Positions 44,039 to 53,120 of a stretch of 64,000 bases of DNA are shown here, piece after piece. Made by a program: the position numbers and the translations under genes. The notes under the pieces were generated by a model that saw only the letters and a program-made list of their open reading frames with translations, ran no database searches and was not told where the DNA came from. Origin of the DNA: RGIG3528 sp045616485 (lineage in GTDB: Bacteria; Bacillota; Clostridia; Lachnospirales; Lachnospiraceae); the NCBI GenBank assembly GCA_045616485.1, contig JAZLGU010000083.1, positions 1-64,000 on the forward strand. Reading direction: 5' to 3'. How positions within the stretch are numbered: the stretch's first letter is position 1; each line of letters starts with the position of its first letter.

Positions 44039-46323
44039 TTCGTCACCACCTTATAAGACATGGCTTCGATGGTGCTACCACCTACCTGCTGTGCTTTGTC
44101 CGAATAGTTAATTATAATCTTCACTCCGTTGGAGTAGGTAACTGTGGTTACCTTGTTGGCATCAATGTCATGAGCCTTAATAGTAGCGCCGGATACCATA
44201 TCATTGATTTTCTTAAGCTCCTTGGTGTAGCTTAATATCTCATCCTTGTAGACATCATACTCTGAGGAATATACGTCAGAAGAATTGGTATAAATAAGCT
44301 CTGAAGAGCTTTCCTTCGTGATATAGAAGGAAGGATAAGTGCCTGTCTCCACCAGCTTTAAGAAAAACTCCTGCTTGTTGGCTTCAAAATTCACATACTC
44401 TGAGTATACCGGCATCACTCCCTTTAATACTATGGAAAGGAAAGGTACGCTTTCTTCCTCATAGATGTAATTGGAAGTGTAAAGAGGCATGTCTAAGAAG
44501 GCCTTAGTAGTACTCCAGAGATAGCTTGATGGCTGTACCAGTACCAGGCTGCTTCTGTCCTTCAGAGCCGAAAGAGTGGAGTAATAACCTGCTGCACAGT
44601 CAAATCTGGTATTGGCACTATTGTTATAATTCCAGGAAAAGAGAGTATTTGATATACCATCTACGCAGAGATTATTAACGTTCTTTTTCTCCAGACCTCT
44701 TAATAAATTGGCAAGTACTACGTCAGATCTTTGTGGAGTAAGATACATCATCTCCTTGTATACATCTTTGTAGGTATCTTCCACATATTTACGCTTGTTT
44801 ATCTTTTTAACAATATTGAAGGTCGCATTGTTTTCGCTGGGGTTGATCAAAAGTGCATCATTGTAAAGGTAGAATTCTATGCCCTTTTCCTCACAGTCTT
44901 TAATAAACTTTGTAAGGTCTCCTGTACTACCGATATTGCTATCTGCCTTATATTCGGTAATAGGATAATTTAACAGGCCGCCCTTTTGCCATCCCTTATA
45001 TACTGAGAAAACATCTTCTACTCCTGCTTCCTTAAGGTCTTTGTAAATAGCCTTTATGTCTGCCACCGTTGTCATGGTCACTGCCTGTGTACCTATAACG
45101 AAATTCTTTCTTTCAGTACCCAGGAAATCGATGCGGGTATTGTAAGCAGCATCCAAAAGACTAAGCGTGCCATTATCCAGCAGATAATTTCTGTAAGCAT
45201 TGGCCATACCGGCATAATTGGCATTTTCATCAGTAAGGAAAATGAACCTGATCTGTAAATCCGAATGGCTTCTGTCTGCCTCCGACAGCTTAAAGGAGCC
45301 GGAAGTGGAATTATTGGAGGTAGGCTGAGTATAAAGCTTTCTCTCTATAAACTTGGCAAATGCTCTGTTGTAGTCAACAGAAGCACCGTTTGGCCAAGCT
45401 TCAATGTTGGCTCTCATTGCACCTTTTTCAACAATGGCTAAATATGCCAGCTTATCATCGGTATGAGCAATGCCATAAACCGGTGCAATTACATTTTCTG
45501 ACTTGTTTACAATCTCATATTTGTCCCAAAGAAGAGTAGAAACACTGGACTCATCAAATCCTATGTCCTTACCATATACCATGGCTGAATAGCCACTTTG
45601 GTATTTACCCTCCTTATCGTCCAGGTAGATAAGGGCTCCGTTACCATCAGGAATAAATATGTAGCCTTCCTTGGTATCCATATAGGAGGTACCCATATAC
45701 GGATAGATGCAGATAGTACCGATCTGGTAATCCTTACCGTCCTCTTTAATGGACTCATCCGGAACACAGGCTACTACGCCATCTTTAGTCAGTATCACAT
45801 TAAGTGTCATGCCCAGCTTGTACTTAGTCCAGTAAACTGTTGCAGAGAAGCCATCCTTGGTCTTTGTTATTTTTTTAGTAACAGTATCCAGGATAAGATC
45901 TGCCTGCTTTGTATCTGAGCTTTTATTAATCAGAGTCAGTAAAAGTGCTGACTTCATGGCTGCATACCATGTTTTATTGCTCTTGCCGTCATCATAGCTG
46001 ATAGCCGACTCCATGAAGCTGCCATTTGCCTTATTTTCCACTACTATGGAAAGATCATCTTCGTTAAGATACAGTCTGAAATTATCATTTTCTGCTATAA
46101 GGCTATGATCATTTATTGTTTTTGTCTTATCAATCTTTGAAAGCTGGTAGTTGCCTGAGGTATCAGCCTCTTTTATCATTGCATATATGTCTGTGCCACC
46201 CTTTGAAATGTAGCGTCCGTTTGTAACAGCAAATCGAACGGCTGAAACAGCCAGGATAATCACAAGTATTGCACAGATGGCAACTATGATAAAAATCTTA
46301 AGTTTTTTCTTATTTGTTGCCAA
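44035..46323 (-). CDS. DUF5696-type membrane-anchored extracellular protein
   Basis: 762 residues. One N-terminal membrane helix (about 8-30) and an extracellular body. Residues ~70-330 are beta-rich (FRLYLNEDDLSIVVENKANG, GYIFIPDGNGALIYLDDKEG). Residues ~395-660 alternate strands and helices like a TIM barrel (DVFSVYKGWQKGG, GIEFYLYNDALLINP, NNLCVDGISNTLFSWN). A small C-terminal beta domain follows (VTTVTYSNGVKIIINYSD). The layout resembles glycoside hydrolases with such a beta-galactosidase-like end domain, but I cannot name catalytic residues. Always inside this operon's permease block, so it may process or present arabino-oligosaccharides at the membrane; inference. Confidence 0.75.
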   Translation of the reverse strand: MATNKKKLKIFIIVAICAILVIILAVSAVRFAVTNGRYISKGGTDIYAMIKEADTSGNYQLSKIDKTKTINDHSLIAENDNFRLYLNEDDLSIVVENKANGSFMESAISYDDGKSNKTWYAAMKSALLLTLINKSSDTKQADLILDTVTKKITKTKDGFSATVYWTKYKLGMTLNVILTKDGVVACVPDESIKEDGKDYQIGTICIYPYMGTSYMDTKEGYIFIPDGNGALIYLDDKEGKYQSGYSAMVYGKDIGFDESSVSTLLWDKYEIVNKSENVIAPVYGIAHTDDKLAYLAIVEKGAMRANIEAWPNGASVDYNRAFAKFIERKLYTQPTSNNSTSGSFKLSEADRSHSDLQIRFIFLTDENANYAGMANAYRNYLLDNGTLSLLDAAYNTRIDFLGTERKNFVIGTQAVTMTTVADIKAIYKDLKEAGVEDVFSVYKGWQKGGLLNYPITEYKADSNIGSTGDLTKFIKDCEEKGIEFYLYNDALLINPSENNATFNIVKKINKRKYVEDTYKDVYKEMMYLTPQRSDVVLANLLRGLEKKNVNNLCVDGISNTLFSWNYNNSANTRFDCAAGYYSTLSALKDRSSLVLVQPSSYLWSTTKAFLDMPLYTSNYIYEEESVPFLSIVLKGVMPVYSEYVNFEANKQEFFLKLVETGTYPSFYITKESSSELIYTNSSDVYSSEYDVYKDEILSYTKELKKINDMVSGATIKAHDIDANKVTTVTYSNGVKIIINYSDKAQQVGGSTIEAMSYKVVTK

Positions 46324-48358
46324 TCTTGTACACCACCTCTCCTGCTACTGACTGGATGAAATCGAATACCTGTGACCAGAGTACGTAAATGATAAATGCC
46401 AGGAGGCATGCAATTACTATGGTAAAAAGCGTAAGAAGAATAATCTTAACAGTCTCTCCCACCTTGTAATTGTTGATTTCCTTAACTGCCATAAATACCA
46501 GAACTGCTATCCATACATACATAACGATTCTGGCAATCTCTACAAAGAAAATCTCGTTTTCCGTAACCACATGGGATAACAGGAAAATAACCGGTGTAAA
46601 TACCAGGTATGGAGCAAAGGCGTAGATAAAGGAAGAATAAATGTGTCTGAATCTGCCTTCGCCATCATTAATGGTACAAATCAGGTAATTACAGCTTACA
46701 ATAAGTATAAGGGCTATAAGAATAAGTCCTATGTCTGAAACTACTTCGTAGTCTCCTTCTCTGACAGTCTTTACGAAGAAACCGCAGAAATACTTGTTTA
46801 TTATGTAGAAAAGAACGCCTGTCACCAAAATAATATTGGAGCTTAATAAAGATACCTTTTTCTGGAAACGGATACCGTAAGCACCGTCTATAGGATGTCT
46901 CATAAAGAAGAACATATAGCCTATTTCTTTAATGATTCTTACCTGCCCAAGCTTTGCCAGTGCGGCTTTAGGTCCTGCCAGAATTCCTTTCTTTTTATCC
47001 AGGAACTGAATACCTTTAATCACTGCGAAAATAGCAATCAGTATTACGAATACTGTAGCCAGATTCTTTTTAAGCCAGTTATTTCTAATCTCCCAGTATG
47101 CGTTGGAATAGCCCTTTGTATCCTTGGCCAGCTTGGCATATTTAAGAGCTCCTTTGTAGTCGCCCTCTTTGTAGAGCGCCTTACCCATAGCCATATTGGC
47201 ATAATCGAAAAGATTATTCATCTTAAGGACCTTAGCCAGAGGCTCCTTACTTTCCGTATATCTTCCCTTGGAGAAAAGATAAAGGGCATCGTGAAGGTAA
47301 TTGGTAAATTCTGTAGGCTCAAATACCTGTATCTGTGCCTTATCTGAGTCCAGAAGATAAATTCTGTCCTGCTTATCTACCTGAATAGCCTCAACCTTTG
47401 TAGCAAGGCCTATTCTCATATCTCCGTCATCACTGCCTCCAAAAACGAAAAGCAGCTCACCTTCATTATTGTACTCGTAGATGTATCCCATCTGAGATGC
47501 CACGAATACGTTATCATGATTACCTACTGCAACAGCAGCAGGAATTTCATCATTGGAATCCGGCTTTATCATGTTGATGCCGGCTATGTTCAGCCATTTG
47601 AGAGTTTCTCTTTTTTCGCCACGGGTAACTGTGTAAATAAGTCCCTTGGAATCAATAGCCATGTTGTCCGGAGTAGCAGGTATATTGCCCTGCATCTTGG
47701 CTCTTTGTGCATCTGTTAAAATAGCTTTCCAGATAATATTCCAAATGGAAGCATTGGTACTGTTGGTACCGAAGTAGCCCAGGAAGGTACCATTATTTAC
47801 AGGACTGATCTGAACTATACCATTGGTATTAGACTCGCAAATTGCATAAATCGTACCGGAATCATTAGCCACTACCTTAAGAGGTAAAAAGTCCTGTACC
47901 TCGCCATAAAGCGGCTCTGAAGGCTTGCCATAGCTCTGGGTCAGCTGACCCTGCTGGTCGAAAACAAAAATTTTCTTTGCGTCTCTGTCAGCTACATAGC
48001 AGATCCTGTCTTCTGTTACATACATACCTCTTGGAGACTTGAATACGTCTCCTCCGAAGGAAAACTTAAAATTACCCTCGGTATCTGCTACCACCACTCT
48101 TTTGTTACCGCTATCAAGAATGTAGAGGCTGCCATCTGAAAGAATAGTGAAGTCATTGGGATTTTTAAGAGGCACATCCCCGATTTTTGTTATGGTCTTG
48201 TAGGGCAAATATGCTGTCTGTGTCTCAATTACTGAGCCGTAACCATCTAATGTGTAGGTCTTATAAGGTGCATCAGCATTTACCTTAAAGCTCTCAGTAA
48301 GGGTCAGAAAAGCAATGACTGCCACAGATATGCAAACTATAATTTTCTTTAGTTTCAT
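46310..48358 (-). CDS. NHL beta-propeller plus Yip1-like membrane protein
   Basis: 682 residues. Signal/anchor helix at the start, then an NHL/six-bladed propeller (about 55-350: PNDFTILSDGSLYILDSGNKRVVV, SPRGMYVTEDRICYVADRDAK, QVDKQDRIYLLDSDKAQIQVFEP), a short TPR-like stretch (about 360-425), and a C-terminal membrane part with six helices (about 440-680) like the Yip1 family (FFFMRHPIDGAYGIRFQKK). The gene overlaps DUF5696 by 14 bases, which argues for joint action. No enzymatic motif. It may form part of a surface complex around the importer; role unknown. Confidence 0.8.
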   Translation of the reverse strand: MKLKKIIVCISVAVIAFLTLTESFKVNADAPYKTYTLDGYGSVIETQTAYLPYKTITKIGDVPLKNPNDFTILSDGSLYILDSGNKRVVVADTEGNFKFSFGGDVFKSPRGMYVTEDRICYVADRDAKKIFVFDQQGQLTQSYGKPSEPLYGEVQDFLPLKVVANDSGTIYAICESNTNGIVQISPVNNGTFLGYFGTNSTNASIWNIIWKAILTDAQRAKMQGNIPATPDNMAIDSKGLIYTVTRGEKRETLKWLNIAGINMIKPDSNDEIPAAVAVGNHDNVFVASQMGYIYEYNNEGELLFVFGGSDDGDMRIGLATKVEAIQVDKQDRIYLLDSDKAQIQVFEPTEFTNYLHDALYLFSKGRYTESKEPLAKVLKMNNLFDYANMAMGKALYKEGDYKGALKYAKLAKDTKGYSNAYWEIRNNWLKKNLATVFVILIAIFAVIKGIQFLDKKKGILAGPKAALAKLGQVRIIKEIGYMFFFMRHPIDGAYGIRFQKKVSLLSSNIILVTGVLFYIINKYFCGFFVKTVREGDYEVVSDIGLILIALILIVSCNYLICTINDGEGRFRHIYSSFIYAFAPYLVFTPVIFLLSHVVTENEIFFVEIARIVMYVWIAVLVFMAVKEINNYKVGETVKIILLTLFTIVIACLLAFIIYVLWSQVFDFIQSVAGEVVYKIGNK

Positions 48359-48374
48359 AAACTCCTGTCCCCTT

Positions 48375-49253
48375 TTACTTAATACCTGAGTGAGCCATAG
48401 TGTTCATTACCTGCTTCTGAAGGATGCAGAAAAGAACAAGGTTCGGTATAAACATGATAAGTGATGCGGCTGCTGCAATACCCTGACCTGCTACGTTATT
48501 ATTGGTAGTGGTGGATGTCAGTGTATTCATATAGAAAGCCAGTGATTTCAGGCTGTCATCATTAATATAGTAGTTGGAAGCTTCCAGATTGGTCCATACC
48601 TGCTGGAAAACCAGAATAGCCGCAGTAGCAATAGCCGGTTTAATCATGGGAAGCACTATTTTTAAATAAACATGGAATTCATTGGCTCCATCCATGTATG
48701 CGGCTTCTATTAAGGAGTCCGGCACCTGATCCACAAACTGCTTTAAGAGGAAAAGTGATACAGGCAGCGGAATCAGTGGCAAAATCATGGCTGAATAACT
48801 GTCTGTAAGACCAAGGATATCAACTATCAGATATCTGGGAATCATTACAGATACAGGGACAAACATAAGTGCCAGCTGATTTATCTGGAACATGGCATTT
48901 CTGCCCTTGTACTTAAGCTTTGATAAGGAATAAGCACAGGCTGTAGAGAAAAACAGGGAGCAGAAAATAACAACCACTGTTACCAACAAGCTGTTAAAAA
49001 CATATTTACTTAAAGGAATACCTGCTGACTGGGAAGCTTTGAAAAGCTTTCTGAAATTGTCCAGCGTCGGATGCAGGGTTATGAACTTTGGTGGGAAAGC
49101 AAAGAGCTCTTCCATAGGCTTGAAGGCGTGGAAAAAGATAAACACGATAGGCAAGCCTGTAAGTATTACAAGGGGAATAACGAAAATGTAGAATTTAATC
49201 TGACTCTTATCAAATTTGTCAGGATTCATTCTATGACCTCTGTATGCTGACAT
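48375..49253 (-). CDS. ABC sugar permease, MalG type (second set)
   Basis: 292 residues, six helices. EAA loop LIEAAYMDGANEFHVYLKIVLPMIKPA. Short basic start without leader. Second of the adjacent permease pair; it lies 14 bases after its partner and 16 before the NHL/Yip1 gene. Works with permease 49268 and the large binding protein at 50211. Confidence 0.9.
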   Translation of the reverse strand: MSAYRGHRMNPDKFDKSQIKFYIFVIPLVILTGLPIVFIFFHAFKPMEELFAFPPKFITLHPTLDNFRKLFKASQSAGIPLSKYVFNSLLVTVVVIFCSLFFSTACAYSLSKLKYKGRNAMFQINQLALMFVPVSVMIPRYLIVDILGLTDSYSAMILPLIPLPVSLFLLKQFVDQVPDSLIEAAYMDGANEFHVYLKIVLPMIKPAIATAAILVFQQVWTNLEASNYYINDDSLKSLAFYMNTLTSTTTNNNVAGQGIAAAASLIMFIPNLVLFCILQKQVMNTMAHSGIK

Positions 49254-49267
49254 ATTTTTCCCCTTTC

Positions 49268-50176
49268 CTAGTCCTCACCAAAAAGCTTTTTGCTTAAGGT
49301 GGAGAATATCTGTACTATGAGAAGCAGTACCACGGAAACCGCTGCTGCATATCCCATTTCAAATCTGATAAAACCATAGTCTTCAATATGGTTTACAATA
49401 AGCTGTGCTGCATATCCCGGTGTAGGATTGCCGGCCAGAAGTGCACTGATGGTACCGTTTTGGAATGCACCTACGATGGTCATAACTGCTGCAAAGAGCA
49501 TCTGGGGCTTCATGGAAGGAATGGTGATATAAATCATTTCCTGGAAACGATTGTGAACCCCATCAATGGCAGCTGCTTCATAAAGTGTCTCGTCCACATT
49601 CAGAAGGCCTGCCAGAATGGAAAGGAAGCCTACGCCCATACTGGACCAGAGACCAATGATAATTACTATAGGAAGCAGATACTTGGAGCTGGAAAGCCAG
49701 ATGATAGGCTCATTTATAATGCCCAGATTCATAAGCCAACTGTTGATGTAGCCTGTCTGATCGCCGGTAAAAAGAATTTTCCAAAGAACAGCCATGGCAA
49801 CACCTGTAGTCATACTTGGTGAATACAGGATAAGCGCAAATATTGTTCTGGGTACCTTTGTCATGTTAGCCAATGCCCAGGCTAAAAGGAAGGAAAGAAC
49901 GTATCCTCCTACACCTACGATGAGAGCATATTTTACAGTATTTGGTAAAACATACTTCATAAATACATCGTCACTGGTAATCAGATTAATATAATTTAAA
50001 AATCCTACAAACCTGGGGAACTGAATGGTATTGAAGTTGGTAAAGGAAAGGACAACCGCTATGATTACCGGTGCCAGAATGAAAATGGCGAATAAAATCA
50101 TGTAGGGAGCGGAAAACACATATCCCATTGCATTAAATTGTGATTTTCTCGCTACTCGCGAATAACGCTTTTTCAT
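49268..50176 (-). CDS. ABC sugar permease, MalF type (second set)
   Basis: 302 residues, six helices. EAA loop LYEAAAIDGVHNRFQEMIYITIPSMKP. N-terminal basic segment (KKRYSRVARKSQFN). Ribosome binding site AGGAGAG. The first permease after the large binding protein gene. No ATPase gene occurs in the operon, so a shared MsmX-type ATPase encoded elsewhere is expected to energise it. Confidence 0.9.
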   Translation of the reverse strand: MKKRYSRVARKSQFNAMGYVFSAPYMILFAIFILAPVIIAVVLSFTNFNTIQFPRFVGFLNYINLITSDDVFMKYVLPNTVKYALIVGVGGYVLSFLLAWALANMTKVPRTIFALILYSPSMTTGVAMAVLWKILFTGDQTGYINSWLMNLGIINEPIIWLSSSKYLLPIVIIIGLWSSMGVGFLSILAGLLNVDETLYEAAAIDGVHNRFQEMIYITIPSMKPQMLFAAVMTIVGAFQNGTISALLAGNPTPGYAAQLIVNHIEDYGFIRFEMGYAAAVSVVLLLIVQIFSTLSKKLFGED

Positions 50177-50210
50177 AACAACTACTCTCCTTTAACCCCA
50201 AGGGGTATTA

Positions 50211-53105
50211 CTATCTGCTAAGAATTTCTCTTACTTTTTCTACATTCGGTACTTCATAATCCTTAATTACATTGCCGAAGCTGTCCATGTAGCCGAACTC
50301 TGCCAGCTTTCTTTCTGTCTCGCGGTTAACAGTTTTAACGACTTCGTCCAGTCTGGATCTTAATATGTCACCATTTACCACGATATCATTGAAAGCATTA
50401 CTAAGCTCTCGCTCCAGCATGTAGCCACCCAGAAGTCTGGGAGCTTCAAGGATATTTTGTGCCTGTGAAAGGATAATGTCCTTATGCTTGGTAGGGAACG
50501 GCAGCCTCTTAAAGGCTTCAAGATTGGCTGTAGGCCAGATATATTCATCGCCGTACATGATCTGAAGCATCTGACCGAACTCGGCCTGGGCATCGGCACT
50601 GGACCACCATTTAAGGAATTCCCATGCCTGCTGTTCTCTCTCGTCATTGGACTTGAACATTACGGAGCTCTCTGCTCCACCTGCCATATATCTGACAACT
50701 TCTCCTGTTTTCTCATCCACCACACCGGGGATAAGTGCTATCTCCCAGGAATTGGCGATCTCAGGTGCTGCATTAAGTATCAGGTTATATGCGTTAAAAT
50801 CAGCGATACCTACAGGTAAATCGCCATTTCTGAAGTGCTGGTAAAAATTAGGTACATCCACCGGAAGATTGTATAAGGTGAAAAGCTCTGTCAGTGTCTG
50901 GAAACCTTTTACGGTAGCCTCGCTGTCCACCATAAGGTCCATGGCTGTTTTTCCATAGAGTGAACCACCGTTCTGGAAAATCAGAGGTGTAACACCGTGA
51001 TAATTTCGCATAGCCAGCATGGATGCTGTAGGATAATAAACATTTAATCCTCTCATCTGAAGATCCGGCAGCATGGCAATAAGGTCATCGATTGTGTCAG
51101 GTGCTGTCATGCCCAGCTTACCCAGGATATCGGTACGGTAGAACATAACGTAGAAATTCATGGTCTCAGGAAGAGAAATCAGTGAATCTCCTATAACTGA
51201 AGGCACCAGAAGGCCATCATCATATCTGCCGAAAACCTCTTTATAATCAGAAAACTTGGTCATATCCACCAGAGCTTCTCTGATACCCAGCTCAAATGGG
51301 AAGGCGTAATTGATACCTGTTGCAATATCAGGAGTATCGCCTGATGCATTACTAAGTACCAGCTTATTCACATCTGTCATGATAGCCAGATCCACGTTTA
51401 TGCCGGTAGCGGGTGTGAACTCATCATCAATCATTTTCTGCATGATTTCTACATACTGTCTGGGTCTGTTTACCCACACCTGAATATGAGAATCATCTGT
51501 ATTGGATGCTGAGTAGGACTGACCAAAGAAGGAATTTACAAATCTCATAATGGAAAGCCATAAGCTCTGGAAGAAGTTAAGCTTTTTTGGAAGCTTGGTA
51601 TTTTCCTGACAGATATAAATTCTATCCAGGGATATATTGTGTCTGTTTATCAGATCTACAAAATTGGCGATCTGAGTATTGATGGAATTGACGCTGGTAG
51701 ATAGCTCATCTACTCTGTAAATGATATCATTGGGCTCTTCTGCCAGGGTCTTTAACTGCTTTGCTGCTATGATAAGATAAGCAAATGCCGCTACATCCTC
51801 TGCTTTTTTCACATCAACAAACTGAGTGGCTGACTCTGCAATAGCGTAAAGCTGATCTACCCAGCCATTCAGCTTATCTTCAATATCAGGAATGTATCTG
51901 GTAATCTTCAGGTCTCTGTACTTGTCTTTATTGGTACCTGCTACCTTTTTTACCTCCAGTGACAGGTCGTTGATGCCGTTCATAATAGCATCCACCTGCT
52001 CCAGGGCATCTCTTAAATTGGAAGCATTGAGGGTAAGCGAAATCTCATGATCGCCCTCCTCCAGATACACGCTTAATCGATTATTATCAGCGTCCTTAAG
52101 AATCTCCTTCTTAAATCTGCTGGTGTAATTCATGGAATAATTCTGAAAAGCGGTACTGGGGATCTTACCGTCGATCCTGTAATCCACAAACACAGGGAAG
52201 TCATTTTTATCAGACTGCCTGTAATTAACTGCAATATTGTAGTAGCCTGCCTTGTCTACATGAAAGCTGTAGCCTACTGTCTGTCCTGCCTTATCAAAAG
52301 AATCAGAATCCAAAAGATTCAGTACCTTTTTGGAAGGTGAAAGAGGCGACAGCGCAGAATCAAACTCGAAGGTGGCATGAATGGATGAGTCATTTCTGTA
52401 AGCAAACTCCTCACATTCTATGGTAATAAGTGCATTGCCCTCTGCTTTTTCCGAGCCTTTGTACTCTGCAACGCCGTAAGGAGCAGCTAATGTAATATCT
52501 CCCAAGTAAAAAGTGCCTTCATTTACGGTGATTTCAAAGGTGTGAGTCCCCTTGGAAAGCTCTACCTTAAGCGGCTCTGCATATCTGTAGCTGGAGTCGG
52601 ATAAATACTTTTTCTCCCACTGCTGTACCTTGTCAGGAAGAGTAACTATCTCATTGCCGTAACGGTCCTTGTCGCTCTTGTCCTTGGCTACCCATGTAGT
52701 CTCAAAGCTCAAGCTTCTGGCCTCGTAAAAAGGCACCTCTCCATCTATTTTCAAAGCAAATTCAATGGGTAAAATAGAAGAATCGTATGAAAAATAATTA
52801 AAGCCTATAAAGTACTGGGCAGTCTCAGGGACCTCCACGGAAACACTGATAGTATCTCCGTGGGTAAGGTCGTACTGAACACTGCTGACGGTAACCTCTG
52901 TCCCCTTATAAACAGCTGCTTTGTAGCCCTGACTCACCTTGCTGTATCCGGTGGACAGTCGATCTACGCTTGTAACTGCTGTAGCGGTACCGCTCTCAGT
53001 CTTTTTTTCATTAGAAGCACCTTTTGCGAAAGTCGGTGCAGATGTGATAATAACCGCACCTGCCAGTGCAAGTGCCGTAAGCTTTTTCAAATAGCTATAT
53101 TTCAT
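50211..53105 (-). CDS. Large modular ABC sugar-binding protein
   Basis: 964 residues, about twice the usual size. Sec signal peptide (LALAGAVIITSAPTFAKG), no lipobox. Two related beta-sandwich domains come first (about 60-210: ETAQYFIGFNYFSYDSSILP; 230-365: DKAGYYNIAVNYRQSDKNDFP), each with a 'bPxxxxKIDG/RIDG' motif typical of carbohydrate-binding-like folds. A helical, possibly coiled-coil region (about 370-515) follows, then a complete family 1 solute-binding domain (about 535-964: VWVNRPRQYVEIMQKMIDDEF, VMFYRTDILGKLGMTAP). It could both grip polymeric substrate and deliver oligosaccharides. Its anchoring is not obvious. Second gene of the operon. Confidence 0.85.
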   Translation of the reverse strand: MKYSYLKKLTALALAGAVIITSAPTFAKGASNEKKTESGTATAVTSVDRLSTGYSKVSQGYKAAVYKGTEVTVSSVQYDLTHGDTISVSVEVPETAQYFIGFNYFSYDSSILPIEFALKIDGEVPFYEARSLSFETTWVAKDKSDKDRYGNEIVTLPDKVQQWEKKYLSDSSYRYAEPLKVELSKGTHTFEITVNEGTFYLGDITLAAPYGVAEYKGSEKAEGNALITIECEEFAYRNDSSIHATFEFDSALSPLSPSKKVLNLLDSDSFDKAGQTVGYSFHVDKAGYYNIAVNYRQSDKNDFPVFVDYRIDGKIPSTAFQNYSMNYTSRFKKEILKDADNNRLSVYLEEGDHEISLTLNASNLRDALEQVDAIMNGINDLSLEVKKVAGTNKDKYRDLKITRYIPDIEDKLNGWVDQLYAIAESATQFVDVKKAEDVAAFAYLIIAAKQLKTLAEEPNDIIYRVDELSTSVNSINTQIANFVDLINRHNISLDRIYICQENTKLPKKLNFFQSLWLSIMRFVNSFFGQSYSASNTDDSHIQVWVNRPRQYVEIMQKMIDDEFTPATGINVDLAIMTDVNKLVLSNASGDTPDIATGINYAFPFELGIREALVDMTKFSDYKEVFGRYDDGLLVPSVIGDSLISLPETMNFYVMFYRTDILGKLGMTAPDTIDDLIAMLPDLQMRGLNVYYPTASMLAMRNYHGVTPLIFQNGGSLYGKTAMDLMVDSEATVKGFQTLTELFTLYNLPVDVPNFYQHFRNGDLPVGIADFNAYNLILNAAPEIANSWEIALIPGVVDEKTGEVVRYMAGGAESSVMFKSNDEREQQAWEFLKWWSSADAQAEFGQMLQIMYGDEYIWPTANLEAFKRLPFPTKHKDIILSQAQNILEAPRLLGGYMLERELSNAFNDIVVNGDILRSRLDEVVKTVNRETERKLAEFGYMDSFGNVIKDYEVPNVEKVREILSR

Positions 53106-53120
53106 AGCAATACCCCTTTT

